From Triatoma infestans (lineage: Eukaryota > Arthropoda > Insecta > Hemiptera > Reduviidae), in the NCBI GenBank assembly GCA_011037195.1, contig JAAEAF010005115.1, forward strand, positions 77,993 through 141,992: a stretch of DNA of 64,000 bases, in the 5' to 3' direction. This document shows, piece by piece, positions 31,607-42,214 of the stretch. Both the position numbers and the translations under genes were made by a program. The notes under the pieces are model-generated. The model was not told the origin of the DNA, made no database searches, and worked only from the letters and a program-made list of their open reading frames with translations. How positions within the stretch are numbered: the first letter of the stretch is position 1; each line of letters begins with the position of its first letter.

Positions 31607-32100
31607 TCTTAACTTATGCCGCTGCAGCGTGGAAGCTTACATGTCCAACCAATATGCTAAAACTTCAGTGAATCCAAAATAAGTTTCTGAGATTCGCTAC
31701 AGATTCTCCTTGGTACACACCGATTAGTTCCCTCCACGAACAGTCTGGTTTACCATTCATTAAGGATGTCATAAAACAAGCGACAGAAAGATTTTTCTTA
31801 AATTCAGAAATAAGTAACAATGATTTAATTAAAAATATAGGTGTGTATAATGTAAATATTCATTACAAACAAAAGAATTAAGTATATCTTAAGTAGCTAA
31901 GTTTTTATCCAAAATTCTCTTTTAATCTTATTTTTGTATTAGGTTTTTGTTCGTCCTTTCCCTAATATTGGAATAGCTTTGCTTACTCTTTTATTTTGAA
32001 TCTCAGTTAGAGTTATAGATCCTTTTTCTGGCACTCTAATTTATTATATAAATATGTAAATATGTATTGGACGTAAAATAAAGAATATTATTATTATTTT
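31607..32100 (+). pseudogene. Jockey-type LINE ORF2 C-terminus with 3' tail
   Basis: The frame 31612-31881 reads TYAAAAWKLTCPTNMLKLQ, one TGA stop, IQNKFLRFATDSPWYTPI, then SSLHEQSGLPFIKDVI, ending in a natural TAA. This is the conserved end of Jockey-clade reverse transcriptases (consensus TYA..W....N...LQ..QNK.LR...APWY..N..LH.DL..P.I). The rest of ORF2 is missing (5' truncation). A 3' UTR ends in 'aaataaagaatattatt' with a TTA-rich tail near 32100. Only one internal stop suggests moderate age. Confidence 0.8.
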
Positions 32101-32572
32101 GTTTTATATATAAAATTATATTAAAATTAATTAAAATTGTATGGTTATTAAATCATGCTTTAAAATAATAAATTTTACGATATTTCTAGCAATGTATTAC
32201 TTTATTTTAAACCCAGTTTGCAATAAATTACTTATTAAGCCAATGTAATATTTATCTTTCTTCTTAAATAAGTTGCAAATTTTCTGTAGTAATGCTGGTA
32301 ATTTTTAATTGTGAATAATTTTCTAAAGGGCTAATTTCTTAATTTTATTAATTATATATTATGGTACTGTGAATTTACGTTTTTGTTTTTTTTTCTTTTT
32401 AATGAGAATCAACGATTTGCTTACCGATAATTTCTTTTTTAAATTGAGCGTAAATAAAAACAAACAAAATGATTGTTTTGGGGAGAAATGCTTCATAATT
32501 CGCTATGAGTCGGACAAAACAAATTTTTCGTTTTTTTTTTGTTTGTTTTTGGTTGGGAATAATCTTTTTTAG
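32101..32572. other. AT-rich stretch, nothing recognised
   Basis: Open frames here lack domains and are low-complexity. Confidence 0.55.
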
Positions 32573-32582
32573 TAACTGATTC

Positions 32583-33563
32583 TTGTGGGAGGAGCTGGAG
32601 GCGGACCCGATCTTGGGCCTGCCTACGGACATAATGACTCCTAGGTATGACTTCCAAAAACCCTTCAAAGTCCTGATATTAGACAGAGGGGCATGGAAGA
32701 ATGGGCTGCCAATTGCAGGCGAATCTATGTGGTACACGGACGGGTCCAAGACGGAAGATGGAGTGGGAGCCGGCGTGTACGGGGCTCGTCCGGGATGTAA
32801 TATCTCGGTGAGCCTGGGAAGGCTAGCTACGGTCTTTCAGGCGGAGCTAGTCGCGATTATTATCTGCGCCGCCGAAATAAGAAGACGGGGAGTGCATAAC
32901 TCCAGAGTCGTCATTTATTCGGATAGCCAGGCTGCTCTGCGGGCAATTGACTCGTGGGAGATCAGCTCAAGGCTGGTGTGGGACTGCCTAGGTGCACTCA
33001 AGGAAATTAGTAGCCATAATAAGGTCTTCCTGGTTTGGGTACCTGGGCACTCGGGTCACAGAGGCAATGAGGCGGCGGACCGCCTGGCCCGGGAGGGTTC
33101 AATGAGAGCGCTTATCGGGCCGGAGCCGTTCTGCGGTGTCTCTAGATGCCTCAGGAGTGCATCCATTAAGCTATGGATGCAGGACCGATCAAGGGAATGG
33201 TGGGTCAAAACTCCAGGCCAGAGGCAGGCGAAAAAGTTTATCCATAGCTACTCGCCCAAGCTAACTGCAGAATTACTCCAACTAGGCCGGGTGGCCATAA
33301 GGATAGCAGTTGGCATTCTCACTGGCCATTGTAGACTAAATAAGCACATGCATCGCATGGGCCTGGCAACGGATAGCCTGTGTAGGTTTTGTCAGGAAGA
33401 AGAGGAGACGGCACTGCATGTGGTATGTCAGTGCGAGGGGCTGGTCTGGCTAAGGTACCGCCTCTTTGGTAAAGAGAAGCTGGTGCCAATAAGCCTCAGC
33501 CAGGGCCCTCTCTCGGACCTATTAAGTCTTTTAAGGCAAGCAGGACTCGAGAGGGTGCTCTGA
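32583..33563 (+). CDS. LINE ORF2 fragment: RNase H domain plus C-terminal zinc-like motif
   Basis: This open frame has no real start. It opens by chance at a TTG in the target duplication, and element sequence begins at 32587. RNase H occupies about residues 48-170, with all catalytic residues present: D53 in YTDGS, E88 in QAELVA, D114 in YSDSQAAL, H156 in VPGHSGHRGNE and D166. The tail has IGPEPFCGVS (178-186), PGQRQAKKF, VGILTGHCRLNKHMH (243-257) and a CX2CX8HX4C set (C267, C270, H279, C284). RNase H would degrade RNA in RNA-DNA hybrids during reverse transcription. Without the endonuclease and reverse transcriptase it cannot move alone. It served as my reference for the decayed relatives in this window. 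Confidence 0.9.
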   Translation: MWEELEADPILGLPTDIMTPRYDFQKPFKVLILDRGAWKNGLPIAGESMWYTDGSKTEDGVGAGVYGARPGCNISVSLGRLATVFQAELVAIIICAAEIRRRGVHNSRVVIYSDSQAALRAIDSWEISSRLVWDCLGALKEISSHNKVFLVWVPGHSGHRGNEAADRLAREGSMRALIGPEPFCGVSRCLRSASIKLWMQDRSREWWVKTPGQRQAKKFIHSYSPKLTAELLQLGRVAIRIAVGILTGHCRLNKHMHRMGLATDSLCRFCQEEEETALHVVCQCEGLVWLRYRLFGKEKLVPISLSQGPLSDLLSLLRQAGLERVL

Positions 33564-33731
33564 TGGCAGGTGCTCTGATGGACCACCTGGGAGCCCCCCC
33601 CCCAATTTCACAGTCCGGTTAAGGACAGGATAGGGGGAGGGTCTCCAACTAGGGGGGTGCCACAATAGATCCTTGGGGTGCCGCGGTGGCGTAGGCTGAA
33701 TAGCCAATTCCCCCGGTAGAATCTATCTATC
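32587..33731 (+). mobile_element. Young 5'-truncated LINE with 14-bp target duplication and (ATCT)n tail
   Basis: The element is bounded by taactgattcttgt at 32573-32586 and 33732-33745 with no mismatch. It starts inside ORF2, contains the whole RNase H region and C-terminus, and has a 3' UTR with a C9 run (33594-33602) and a TATC/ATCT microsatellite tail at 33720-33731. Clean duplications and an uninterrupted frame mark it as one of the most recent insertions here. Confidence 0.95.
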
Positions 33732-33889
33732 TAACTGATTCTTGTTGACTCACAGAATGATTATGTGTTTGATTATATAGAATCTTTGTTATTTAATTCA
33801 ATATGCTATTTTTCAAAAAGGATCAAGCGAAATTATGATATTATTATGCACACTGTCATAGAATAGGTAGTAATCTTGCGGAATACTGG

Positions 33890-33974
33890 GAGAATTTCTT
33901 CATCATCATCATCATCATCATATGGCGGTCACATCGCTATGGCGGTGTGAGGCCCCCTTCGAGAATTTCTTCAT
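33890..33974 (-). mobile_element. 57-bp retroinsertion with 14-bp target duplication
   Basis: The direct repeat gagaatttcttcat (33890-33903 and 33961-33974) brackets 57 bp. On the minus strand these read a GC-rich stub ('gggggcctcacaccgcc') ending in (ATG)n. This is the signature of a LINE that copied only its last few dozen bases. Confidence 0.85.
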
Positions 33975-34039
33975 AACATATTTTATCTATATATTATCCA
34001 AAAAGGTTTCTATTGGTGTTTTGCTAAATCTTTCGAATG

Positions 34040-34370
34040 TAGGTTAAAAAAAATCTAGGTCAGAAACAGGCAAAGAAGTGAATACTTTTATCGTCCAAAT
34101 TCCGTAAACAATTAGACCAACTAATCCAAGCTGTAGGGCTATTATACAATAGGAGGCTTTCTTAATTGGCTATTGTTGGCTACAATCTATTATGATCTGG
34201 TAATAGAAAATCTTTGTTGGTTGTAGGTGTGCCAGATTGATTTGTAAAGGTGTGATTGAGTGTAGTTCCAATTCTTTGGAAGAAAATCAAAAGCCAATAG
34301 CTTTATTCTGGGAGACATCCTTAGATACCTGTGTTAAAAATAAGAGAGAGAAAAGTGTACTCTAAATTAG
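34040..34370 (+). pseudogene. Very decayed LINE C-terminal fragment
   Basis: A stitched translation gives GQKQAKK, then KFRKQLDQLIQAVGLLYNRR. This resembles PGQRQAKKF...LL.L...VGLLTGHCRL of the RNase H LINEs. Stops and indels are frequent, and only this short run supports the call. Confidence 0.35.
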
Positions 34371-35329
34371 AGCATGCCACAATATAACCCATTAGGCGTT
34401 CAGTAACATTGCCCAAAACTAATCCTTCACACAAAGCACGGATTATTCAAACTGTTATCAATTTGGGATTATTTTAGGATCTTTCTTTATCAGATACGCT
34501 ATCTTGAGCAGATTTATTCTATGAGTTATCATCTCTTGTGGTAACAAATACTTCACCCTTAATTCAAGATGTTTTTTGGAGGCAAGGAAATAAAATTAGA
34601 ATCACCTAGACAGTCATCTTGTGAACAACTTTTTCTTGTTTTTTAATTGATATCGACAAATAATTATTATGTATTTCTATTTTGATAACAGTATAACACA
34701 ACAATAACAAATACTATTATGTACTAAATAAAAAACCTGTTATTAAATAAACAAAAGTCTGCTTAAAGGATTTATTATTGGATATTGGAAATATGTACGT
34801 ACATAAGTGGCGGTGCAGTGTAGTCCGTATGACACTTGACAGAATGGCGTAGTGTGACATAAAGCATCACTGAGTGCTATATATGTATATATATCAAAAG
34901 GCCTGTCACACTGTAGTTTACATCAATTGCTCAAAATAGAACAGCAATTCTATCAAAATTAACTTTGTATTAGATTATTGTAAACTGATTTATTGTCAAT
35001 TAATATTGACCTACAGGGACTTGGGGGTAGAAACGGGTAGCGAGGTGAAAACCACGTGCTTGTATTTCTTTCCGGGAGCTAGTAACTCTGTTTTTCTGCA
35101 CTTAGATTTTGAAAGCAGCCGTCAAACCATGATAATTATGAATCTTGTTTGTGTGAGATACATTGTTTATGTGATCTGAATTGTTCATATTTTGTGTGTA
35201 CCCTTCATGAACTTTTGTGGCATGATAGGTTTTAGTTTAGACCATAATTTTTTTTTGAGACGTGATAAACAACCAAAAATTAGCAGACATGCATGAGTTT
35301 TGCCAATGCCATTTCTTAGCTGGCCTAAT
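34371..35329. other. Noncoding stretch, nothing recognised
   Basis: No supported gene or repeat. Confidence 0.5.
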
Positions 35330-35730
35330 TGCCCGCAAAGAGTAACTGTTGCATACAGTTACTTGGGGAGTAGCGATCCTACGGATTCCACAGCTCAGTA
35401 CTCCATGTATTCTACCCTTTTACAGACAAGGATGAACATAGTACACGAACTAGGGTCTCCGTCCCTAGTTAACTGGCGTAAGCCAAGGGGGGTAAGGAAG
35501 GAATTAGCTCAGAGGTAGCGCGCTGGATAGCAACACGGAGGTCCCGGGTTCGAATCCAGCATGCTACCCTTAGATTTTCTCTTCCTAGGAGCCTATACTG
35601 CTCACGGTCCGGTGATTGGGCAATATTGTCTGCAGCTAGTGAACACCGGCATGCATTGGGAAGGCTTCAGGGGGGCACAATAAATCTTTCAGGCCGCAGT
35701 GTGAAAATCCCCTATAACATCTAATCTAGC
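35330..35730 (+). mobile_element. Composite leader plus SINE-A, copy 2
   Basis: Same order as 10713-11160: 'gcatacagttacttgggg', the 'actagggtctccgtccctagt'-type hairpin near 35450-35471 (7-bp stem), 'attagctcagaggtagcg' (box A), 'gggttcgaatccag' (box B) and the special tail 'cccctataacatctaat'. Confidence 0.8.
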
Positions 35731-35879
35731 TTGCCTAATGATTGAAAGGTTTCTAAAAGGCTTTCATAGTCCAGGCTTATTTTATTAAGGTTTGCCTAAA
35801 TTTATATTTAAACCATAATATTTTAACAGCTAGATATTAGTTGTGGTGGAAATGTTTATGAAAAAGATGATAATTTTCT
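35731..35879. other. Short spacer
   Basis: Nothing recognised. Confidence 0.5.
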
Positions 35880-36543
35880 CAGTGAGTGGTGTGCAACACT
35901 CACACCACTTTCTCCTACTCCAATTAATTCAAATTTATTAACAAATTTTCCTTTAAATTCCCCTGTTTACAATGTTTAGTTGTTTGGCTGGCCAAAAAAA
36001 AAAAATTAAAAAAAAAAACTGGTCGGGGTTATATTATACATCTAAGCGGACTTGTGTGGAGCCCCTCTGGATAACCAACAAAGCATTTAGCGTCCGTTTA
36101 AATTTAAATCTAAATGACAAGCTCCCAAAATCAATTTTTTTCGGAACAAATTAAAGTGATAAGTTTTATCTGTACAGTTAGCATTCCAAGTTTTAAAGAA
36201 ATTAACTGCAGTCGTTTTAAACAAATTTCGAAAATCTTACAAAGACGAGAAAAAAAATCTTCCGGTTGGTGGATATTGCCGGATACCTTCGTATCATACG
36301 CGGTGTGCTACCTAACCGGAAATATCATGTTTGAACTTCCTGTGATTTTTCGTCCTTGAGTTATTCTGCTAAAATACGTACATGCACACATATTAAATAT
36401 ATATACATACATAGATACAAAAACTATTCACTAAAAACATTATTTTCGTTTTCAGAAGGCATCAAAACAAGTATTTCTGATGAAAACCCAATTTTTGATT
36501 TGCATATGGGAAGGTTGGCATATAAGAAAAAGTTAAAATTAAT
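35880..36543 (-). repeat. Family A, reverse, interrupted
   Basis: It begins with the terminal hairpin 'tggtgtgcaacactcacac' and 'actttctcctactcca' and ends with the 5' module ('catcaaaacaagtatttctg', 'gaaaacccaattttt'). The middle is diverged. The Jockey LINE inserted immediately downstream. Confidence 0.65.
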
Positions 36544-36576
36544 ATAACTAAGTAAAAGATACTACTGAAATAAAAA

Positions 36577-37760
36577 ACTTCGCCACAGCACCATCATGCA
36601 GGTTCATCGCATTGTAGATACCATATCCTGCAGCCTTGGGGAGTATTGCTCGGGCGTCTTTCTCGATGTGTCCCAGGCATTCGATCGGGTTTGGCGCCCG
36701 GGCTTGCTCTTCAAGCTCAAGGAAATCCTTCCCTCCACATATTACTTGATTCTAAAATCCTACCTCAATGAACGGTACTTCCGGGTCAGACATGGCTCTA
36801 AGTTCTCCTCCTGTTTCCTCGCGAGGGCCGGAGTACCGCAAGGAAGTATTCTAGGCCCTCTACTTTACACCCTCTACACATCCGATATTCCACAATCCTC
36901 ACACACAATCACCGCCTCATTTGCAGATGACACAGCTTTCCTTTCTTCCGATCCAGATCCACAATCTGCCACCCACAACATCCAGAATCACTTGGAGAAA
37001 GTAGAACTATGGTGCAAACAATGGAAAATTAAAATTAATGAGAGTAAGAGCACCAATGTAACGTTTACTCTTCGCTGAGGAACTTCTCCTTCACTATACT
37101 ATAATAACATTCCCATCCCTGTTGCAGACACCGTGAAATACCTAGGTATGTACTTGGACAAAAGACTCACGTGGAACCCACATACTAGACTTAAACGACA
37201 AGAGCTAAACACTCGATACAGACTTCTTCTTAGATTACTAGACAAACGTTCCAAACTCTCATTAGACAACAAAGTACTTATATCCAAAACAATTTTACGA
37301 CCAATTTGGACTTACGGGGTTGAAGTCTGGGGCTCAACCAAGCGAACCAATTCCAAAAGAATCCAGTCCCTCCAATTCAGAATCCTCCGCAAAATCACCC
37401 AAGCCCCATATTACGTATCCAACCTGACCTTACACAACGACCTAAAAATCCCTTTCATCGCAGAAATGATATCCTCCCGTTACAAAAAATTCCATGAATC
37501 TCTCCTCCTTCATCCTAACCCTCTCGTCCTACAATTGACCTCTGCCCATATTCCAGGCAGTCCTCCCCGCCGTCTGAAACGCCTGTGGCCGCGAGACTTA
37601 CTTTTTCCATCATCAAACAGCCTAAGTAAACAATAAGGGACATTACTGAATAATGTCCCTCACATGTGTGCATGTCTTTATTTTCTTTAATCACTTTTGC
37701 TTATTGTATTGTTATACAGTTGTAAATATCAATAAAAGTAAAAAAAAAAAAAAAATTAAA
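36577..37760 (+). mobile_element. 5'-truncated Jockey-type LINE with 33-bp direct flanks
   Basis: A 33-bp sequence starting ataactaagtaaaagatac is present without mismatch at 36544-36576 and 37761-37793. Eight of the nine preceding bases also match. Between them lies the C-terminal half of ORF2 and a 3' UTR ending in a poly-A run at 37740-37755. The duplication is longer than the 5-20 bp common for LINEs. Confidence 0.9.
36596..37636 (+). pseudogene. Jockey-clade reverse transcriptase, one in-frame stop
   Basis: The frame is continuous from the element start except for a TGA at 37076-37078. The surrounding text (TLR-stop-GTSPSLYYNN) shows that a single CGA-to-TGA change is enough to explain it. 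Reverse transcriptase motif A is FLDVSQAFD (residues 22-30, metal-binding D24), motif B is AGVPQGSILGP (78-88) and motif C is FADD (109-112). After the stop come VKYLGMYLDKRLTW (thumb region), RPIWTYGVEVWG, LQFRILRKI and 'YYVSNLTLHNDLKIPFI', a typical Jockey-clade end. There is no RNase H domain, unlike the LINE at 32587. It would have copied LINE RNA at nicked target DNA. Confidence 0.92.
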
Positions 37761-37793
37761 ATAACTAAGTAAAAGATACTACTGAAATAAAAA

Positions 37794-38084
37794 CACTTAC
37801 TTCGTGTAAAAGATACCAGTAAAAAGCACTTACTTCAAAATGAATGATTAAAGCATACCTTTTAGTTCCAAGTAAATCCTTTTTAGTCTTAAGAGATATA
37901 GATGGATGCTTGAAGAATTACGTTTTGCCATTTGTATTTTTAATATGTTTTATTTTGATTTAACATTAGTCATAATACTAATTTAATTTAAATTTTTGGA
38001 AAATGATAGAAAAATATATTATTTTAATAATAACTTAAAATTAAGTTGTGCTTTCGGCACAATAAAACTAAATAATAAATAAAA
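37794..38084. other. AT-rich spacer
   Basis: It holds short internal repetition of 'cacttactt' and 'agatac'. Nothing else. Confidence 0.5.
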
Positions 38085-38364
38085 AAAATATCTGGTGTGA
38101 TACACTCACAACCCCTTCTCATAAATAATTATAACCGACTATTGGTTATCACTGACTAATTCTCCTCAATACATATAATAATTATACTTACTAGATGTTT
38201 AAGTTACCTTCAATTTACATGAATGGGAAACGCTAAACTTTGTAAGACAACATTTTTTTGAGGGAAGCACAACATTTCCCCTGCCTCAAAACTGCCTCAA
38301 TTCTCAGAAAACGTTTCTTACAAAAGTGATAGATTCCATAGTATTGGTAACATAAGAAGTTTAA
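38085..38364 (-). repeat. Family A reverse copy, part before the P4 insertion
   Basis: It starts with 'tctggtgtgatacactcac' and 'ccccttctcataaat' and includes 'ctcagaaaacgtttctt' and 'aaaagtgatagattcc'. The copy resumes at 39912. Confidence 0.75.
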
Positions 38365-38454
38365 TGAAACCAATCGTTAGTTGTCGTGGTTGGTTCCGCT
38401 GTGCTAGAAAACATCAGAGATATTTTCCGTGATAGCCTGCTTCTTTTTTGTGGT

Positions 38455-38493
38455 CATCGACCGGTTTTGGGGCGTTCGCCCATCATCAGGATG
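38455..38493 (-). ncRNA. Hammerhead-like motif (P4 left arm), G12 lost
   Basis: Minus strand: CATC, CTGATGA, extra T, perfect GGGC(GAAC)GCCC stem II, then CAAAACCGGTC and GATG. Stem I, stem II and the palindromic stem III are intact, but GAAA reads CAAA with one added base. The right arm has lost the CTGATGA half. Confidence 0.5.
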
Positions 38494-38764
38494 TGCTTGT
38501 CAAACAGTGTGATCACATAGATTTGGATAGAATAAATTTAGTTTATACACTGACTGGTCTTTAAATGTTTTTCAAATGTTTCAAATTTAAATATTTCAAA
38601 AAAACATTTTGTGATGGATGCCGGAATTATAGAAATTATAGCTATTTTATTTGAGAGAAAAATGCAGATTCGCTGGCAAAAAGGGCACGCATAGGTAGAA
38701 GACAACAGTTACAAAAAACGTTCAAAGGACCTGGTTAGCTTTGTCTTTTAGAGTTCACAGAACT

Positions 38765-39055
38765 TTGGTAGCTTTGTGTTCACCCCTTCTCTCAGGGAAA
38801 GAATTTTACTAACAAGAGAAGGCATTCTTTCAAGTCTGCATTCTGTTTTCAAACAAGAACAATCTGAAACTGACATTCTGCCACAACACTTGCTCAGGAA
38901 TCGCTCTCTTAAACTCAGTGCCAGTGATAGAGATTAGCATTTATTCTAGATTAACAATTGATTTATTAAGATATAGTTGTGAATATTGTAATGCATTTAA
39001 ATTCATTCAGAGAATAAAATATTTATTTTCAAAACAGTGGTGGTCTTTTACTTAT
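38765..39055 (+). repeat. Repeat family D, forward, inside P4
   Basis: 'agtctgcattctg', 'caggaatcgct', 'agtgatagagatt.gcattta' and 'gttgtgaatattgtaa' match 59270-59470. Its end, 'acacaagccctttac', continues at 39690-39790 after the LINE insertion. Confidence 0.75.
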
Positions 39056-39660
39056 TTATTTATTATATTTTTATCAACAAACGGCGTAAGCCTTATGGTT
39101 GAAGTCATTACATGTGATACATACAGTGATACATAAAATAATAATAGTAAAATAATACATTCTCATTTAACAGTAAATCTTCAAGTAATGCAAAAATGTT
39201 TTTTGAAAAGTCCAGATGCCACATCACTAGGAATATACTCATTCCATGACCTGCATATTCTACAAATGACGTCAGCGTTGAACAGCGCATTAGTCTTAAC
39301 GGCAGGGACCACGAAATACGAAGTACTCCGCAAGCAGCGAGGTGGTACATGAAAAGAAACGGCAGCAAGTAGCTCCATGCAATCAATTTCGCTATTTAAG
39401 AGCTTCTTCAAGAATAAAAGACCAGCATTACGTCTTCTAGACTCTAAAGAGCAGAAATGAGTAGCACCGCTGGGTAAACTTTTGTTAAAAGTCCTGATGA
39501 AACGGTTTTGTATAGCTTCCAGTCTAACTATATCCTTCTCAGTGTAAGGACACCAAATCAATGACACGTACGAATCAATGCATTGTACACAGTTAGCACC
39601 GCTTTGGGATCACGAGTGTGCCTTATTACAAAACCCAGTGCTCTCGATGCTTTCGTACAT
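39056..39660 (-). pseudogene. LINE reverse transcriptase C-terminus, with 3' UTR
   Basis: On the minus strand ALGFVIRHTRDPKAVLTVYN (39653-39590) runs into, after a small frameshift, 'SLIWCPYTEKDIVRLEAIQN', RRRNAGLLFLKKLLNSEIDC and FHVPPRCLRSTSYFV. The frame stops near 39181 and is followed by an AT-rich 3' UTR ending in (AAAT)n at about 39056. This is the conserved last 150 residues of a family of insect LINE proteins (motif VWCPY....I..IE..QNRFLR, RR...L.FL.K.LN..ID). The clade is uncertain (CR1/Jockey-like). It interrupts repeat D inside the foldback element, so it is younger than both. Confidence 0.85.
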
Positions 39661-39759
39661 ACTATAATACTTCTCTCTCTTTAAAATATATTTACACACA
39701 CAAGCCCTTTACTAAACCGCTCACGCCACAAGCTACTACAACACAACTACATCACACAC
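39661..39759 (+). repeat. Repeat D, continuation after the LINE
   Basis: 'atacttctctctctttaaa' and 'acacaagccctttactaaac' correspond to 59485-59530 of the forward copy there. Confidence 0.6.
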
Positions 39760-39911
39760 CAATTACATTTCAATTTAAAGACCAATCAGTGTATAAACTA
39801 AATTTGCTCTATGCAAATCTATGCTATCACACTGTTTGACAAACGCCCAAAACCGGCCGATGACCATAAAAAGTAGCAGGTTATCACGGAAAATATCACT
39901 GAAACCAATCG

Positions 39912-40556
39912 GTATTTTATCGGAGAAAATCGCAAAATAACTGGAAAAAAAAAAAACTATTCAGTAATATCACAATTCTGGTTAACCGTTTTTCTACCAA
40001 CTCACAATTTTGCCAACATATTTAATGCTGATTATATTATATGAATGAAAGAAACAGATAGTGAATTGTGAAACAGCACATTAGAGGTGAGCATAACTTA
40101 GTCCCTCTTCCAAAACCTCCTCCTTAAATAAATTTTCCACAGAAATGTTGGAAATAAAAATTCTAGCTCTTTGTATGTATAGTTCATATAACAAAATCAA
40201 AGAAAATTGCTGGAACCATTTTTTGAGAAAATATAAAAAAAAAAAAAAAAAAAAAAAATGTAAGCAATATGTATGTATGTATGTAAAATGATATTTTCGG
40301 TTGATCGATTTCGACCAAAAACTTTATTGTCAAGTCTCCTGGTGGAACTTAAACGAAGTATCCAGTTTTCGTTTTTTGAGTTATGCCGATCACAAAAAGA
40401 CTGACAGACTCACAGATAGATAGGCACATACACATTATTGCCTTATAGTTGTCACACACACAATTTCTAAAAAACTACTTTTTCGAACTCATAAGAACTC
40501 AATATGTATTTCGACACGATTGTAATACTTCGTCTTAACAGCAGTTAGCGAAATTA
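39912..40556 (-). repeat. Family A reverse copy, part after P4
   Basis: It resumes with 'attttatcggagaaaatcgc' and continues through a poly-A tract (40228-40258), a GTAT microsatellite (40270-40283) and the 5' module, and ends at 'aatacttcgtctta'. Directly after it another copy starts with 'cgactcaaaccactttctct'. Confidence 0.7.
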
Positions 40557-41325
40557 AAAATATATTGTGAAACGACTCAAACCACTTTCTCTTATTCCAA
40601 TTCTGGGAGCACTGACTGGCAAATTTTCTGGCAAAATTTTATACTTTATAATTAGTGTTTAGATGTCTCTCAAGAAGATAGTGATGATGAAACGATACGG
40701 TAGTCTGAAATGGTTATTTATAATTAAACCAAAAGTCGTCTTCCTAGAATTAATTTTTCCTGGTCAATGGTTTCTAGTAAAATTTAATACCAATTCTAAA
40801 TAGATAACTTTGGAGATAGTTATGGACCAGTGATCAGTCTGACATATTCAGTGACATATTCCTTGTGTGGGAGGTTTGCTGGTATTTTGTCATCCTGCAG
40901 AGTTGCCCAACTTTTCCCTTGCGATTTTTCATTTTTTTACACTGCAGGAAATCTATTTCGTTCTCAGATTGTGGAGAGTACATTTTAGATTCCCAAGTGG
41001 CTAGGGAAGACTGTAATAATTATTAAACTAATAAATAAAATATATGTCTCCAGCGCGTAAATTTCAACACCCACTTGTCTTGTTCGTCAATTAAAAAAAA
41101 ACAAAAACAAACAAATGATACCCTCCATAATTTTGTTCAAGGATTCCAAATATATATATAATCAATTATTTTCTTTGTTTAAGCTATAAAAATAAATTTT
41201 GAGACCAACTTTCATATTTCAAATTGGACCACATATTTTTTTAATGAATTCTTAAAGTACATTTTTTTTTACTATTCATGAAAAATGGTTTTTGAACATG
41301 AAATATCCATTGATTATTCGCTGGC
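40557..41325. other. Noncoding; short family A 3' end at 40565-40650
   Basis: Apart from 'actttctcttattccaatt' (a family A end) no feature is recognised. Confidence 0.5.
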
Positions 41326-41337
41326 ATATTCAATTTT

Positions 41338-41546
41338 TTTTTTTTTTTTTTTAATTTAAGGCGCGTCAACATCAATGGTCATTAGCGCCCGGTGTCTTCT
41401 CTCGTTACAGACAATACTGTCTATCGGCGGACAGTAAACTGTAGAGGCTCCTAGGAAGAACAAATCTAAGGGTACACAGCTGGACTCGAACTCTGGTCCT
41501 TCGCGTGGGAGTCCAGTACGTTAACCTCGTAGCTATTCCTTTCCCT
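41338..41546 (-). mobile_element. SINE-A, reverse, with 12-bp target duplication
   Basis: The tail appears first as a T run and 'ggcgcgtcaacatcaatgg', then 'aggctcctaggaagaac', and box B as 'gctggactcgaac'. atattcaatttt flanks it at 41326-41337 and 41547-41558. The stretch between 'cggtgtcttctctcg' and the head is shortened compared with other copies. Confidence 0.9.
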
Positions 41547-41558
41547 ATATTCAATTTT

Positions 41559-42214
41559 GAATGTAGAGAAATTCTGGCTATTGTTCCATATTACTTTTGA
41601 GTTTATAGTCAAAAGTCAAAAACATATTTAATGGAGTGACGAAAGTAAATTTAGTTGGAATTATGGATTATTGGATAAATGAAAATTTCTAATTTTGGCT
41701 TATGAAAATCTAGATATTACATATCGGATCCGGAATTAGACAATAATTTCGATAAATGTATGGTGCGGCTCAATAGGGGGATCAGTTTTTGGACAGATAT
41801 CTTCATTTCTATAGTAACGTACTACCAGATCTGCTTGGCAAATGTCCCTCTAGGAGCCGTCTTGGACATTTACATTTATTCACTTGTAAAAAAACCCATT
41901 CACCCAATCCCTACAAAAAAAAAAATAAAGTTTATGGTAACTTAAACCCTGTCACCATCACCACTATAAAATAACTTGGTGAAAGATTTTTTAAAACCTG
42001 CGAAGAAATCCGTCCTGATTCTGTAATGAGTGAAGTCAATGAAAACTGGTCAAAAAGGGCGTTTGTGTTTAATTAATGATGGTGCCCATTTTGAATGTAA
42101 ATATGTATTTTGCCTTATTTCACTATAAAACAAAAAACAAAAAAAAAATGTGGAATAATAGCCAATAGAAGGCAGAGAATTACTTTATATTCAAAATTTA
42201 ATATCGCAGCGAAT
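41559..42214. other. Noncoding stretch, nothing recognised
   Basis: Two short overlapping frames near 41760-41970 have no domain and are rejected. Confidence 0.5.

Larger units (their letters stand above)
38377..39899. mobile_element. Long foldback element P4 with 12-bp target duplication
   Basis: Flanked by tgaaaccaatcg (38365-38376 and 39900-39911) inside a family A copy. Its left arm (38377-38575) and right arm (about 39760-39899) pair through 'ccgtgatagcctgcttc'/'gaagcaggctatcacgg'-type sequence, 'tcaaacagtgtgat'/'atcacactgtttga' and 'gtttatacactgact'/'agtgtataaac'. The left end has about 40 extra bp ('ggttggttccgctgtgc'), exactly as in P2. The interior carries repeat D and a LINE inserted within it. 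The asymmetric extra end resembles the arrangement known for Penelope-like elements, but no Penelope gene is present. Confidence 0.88.
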
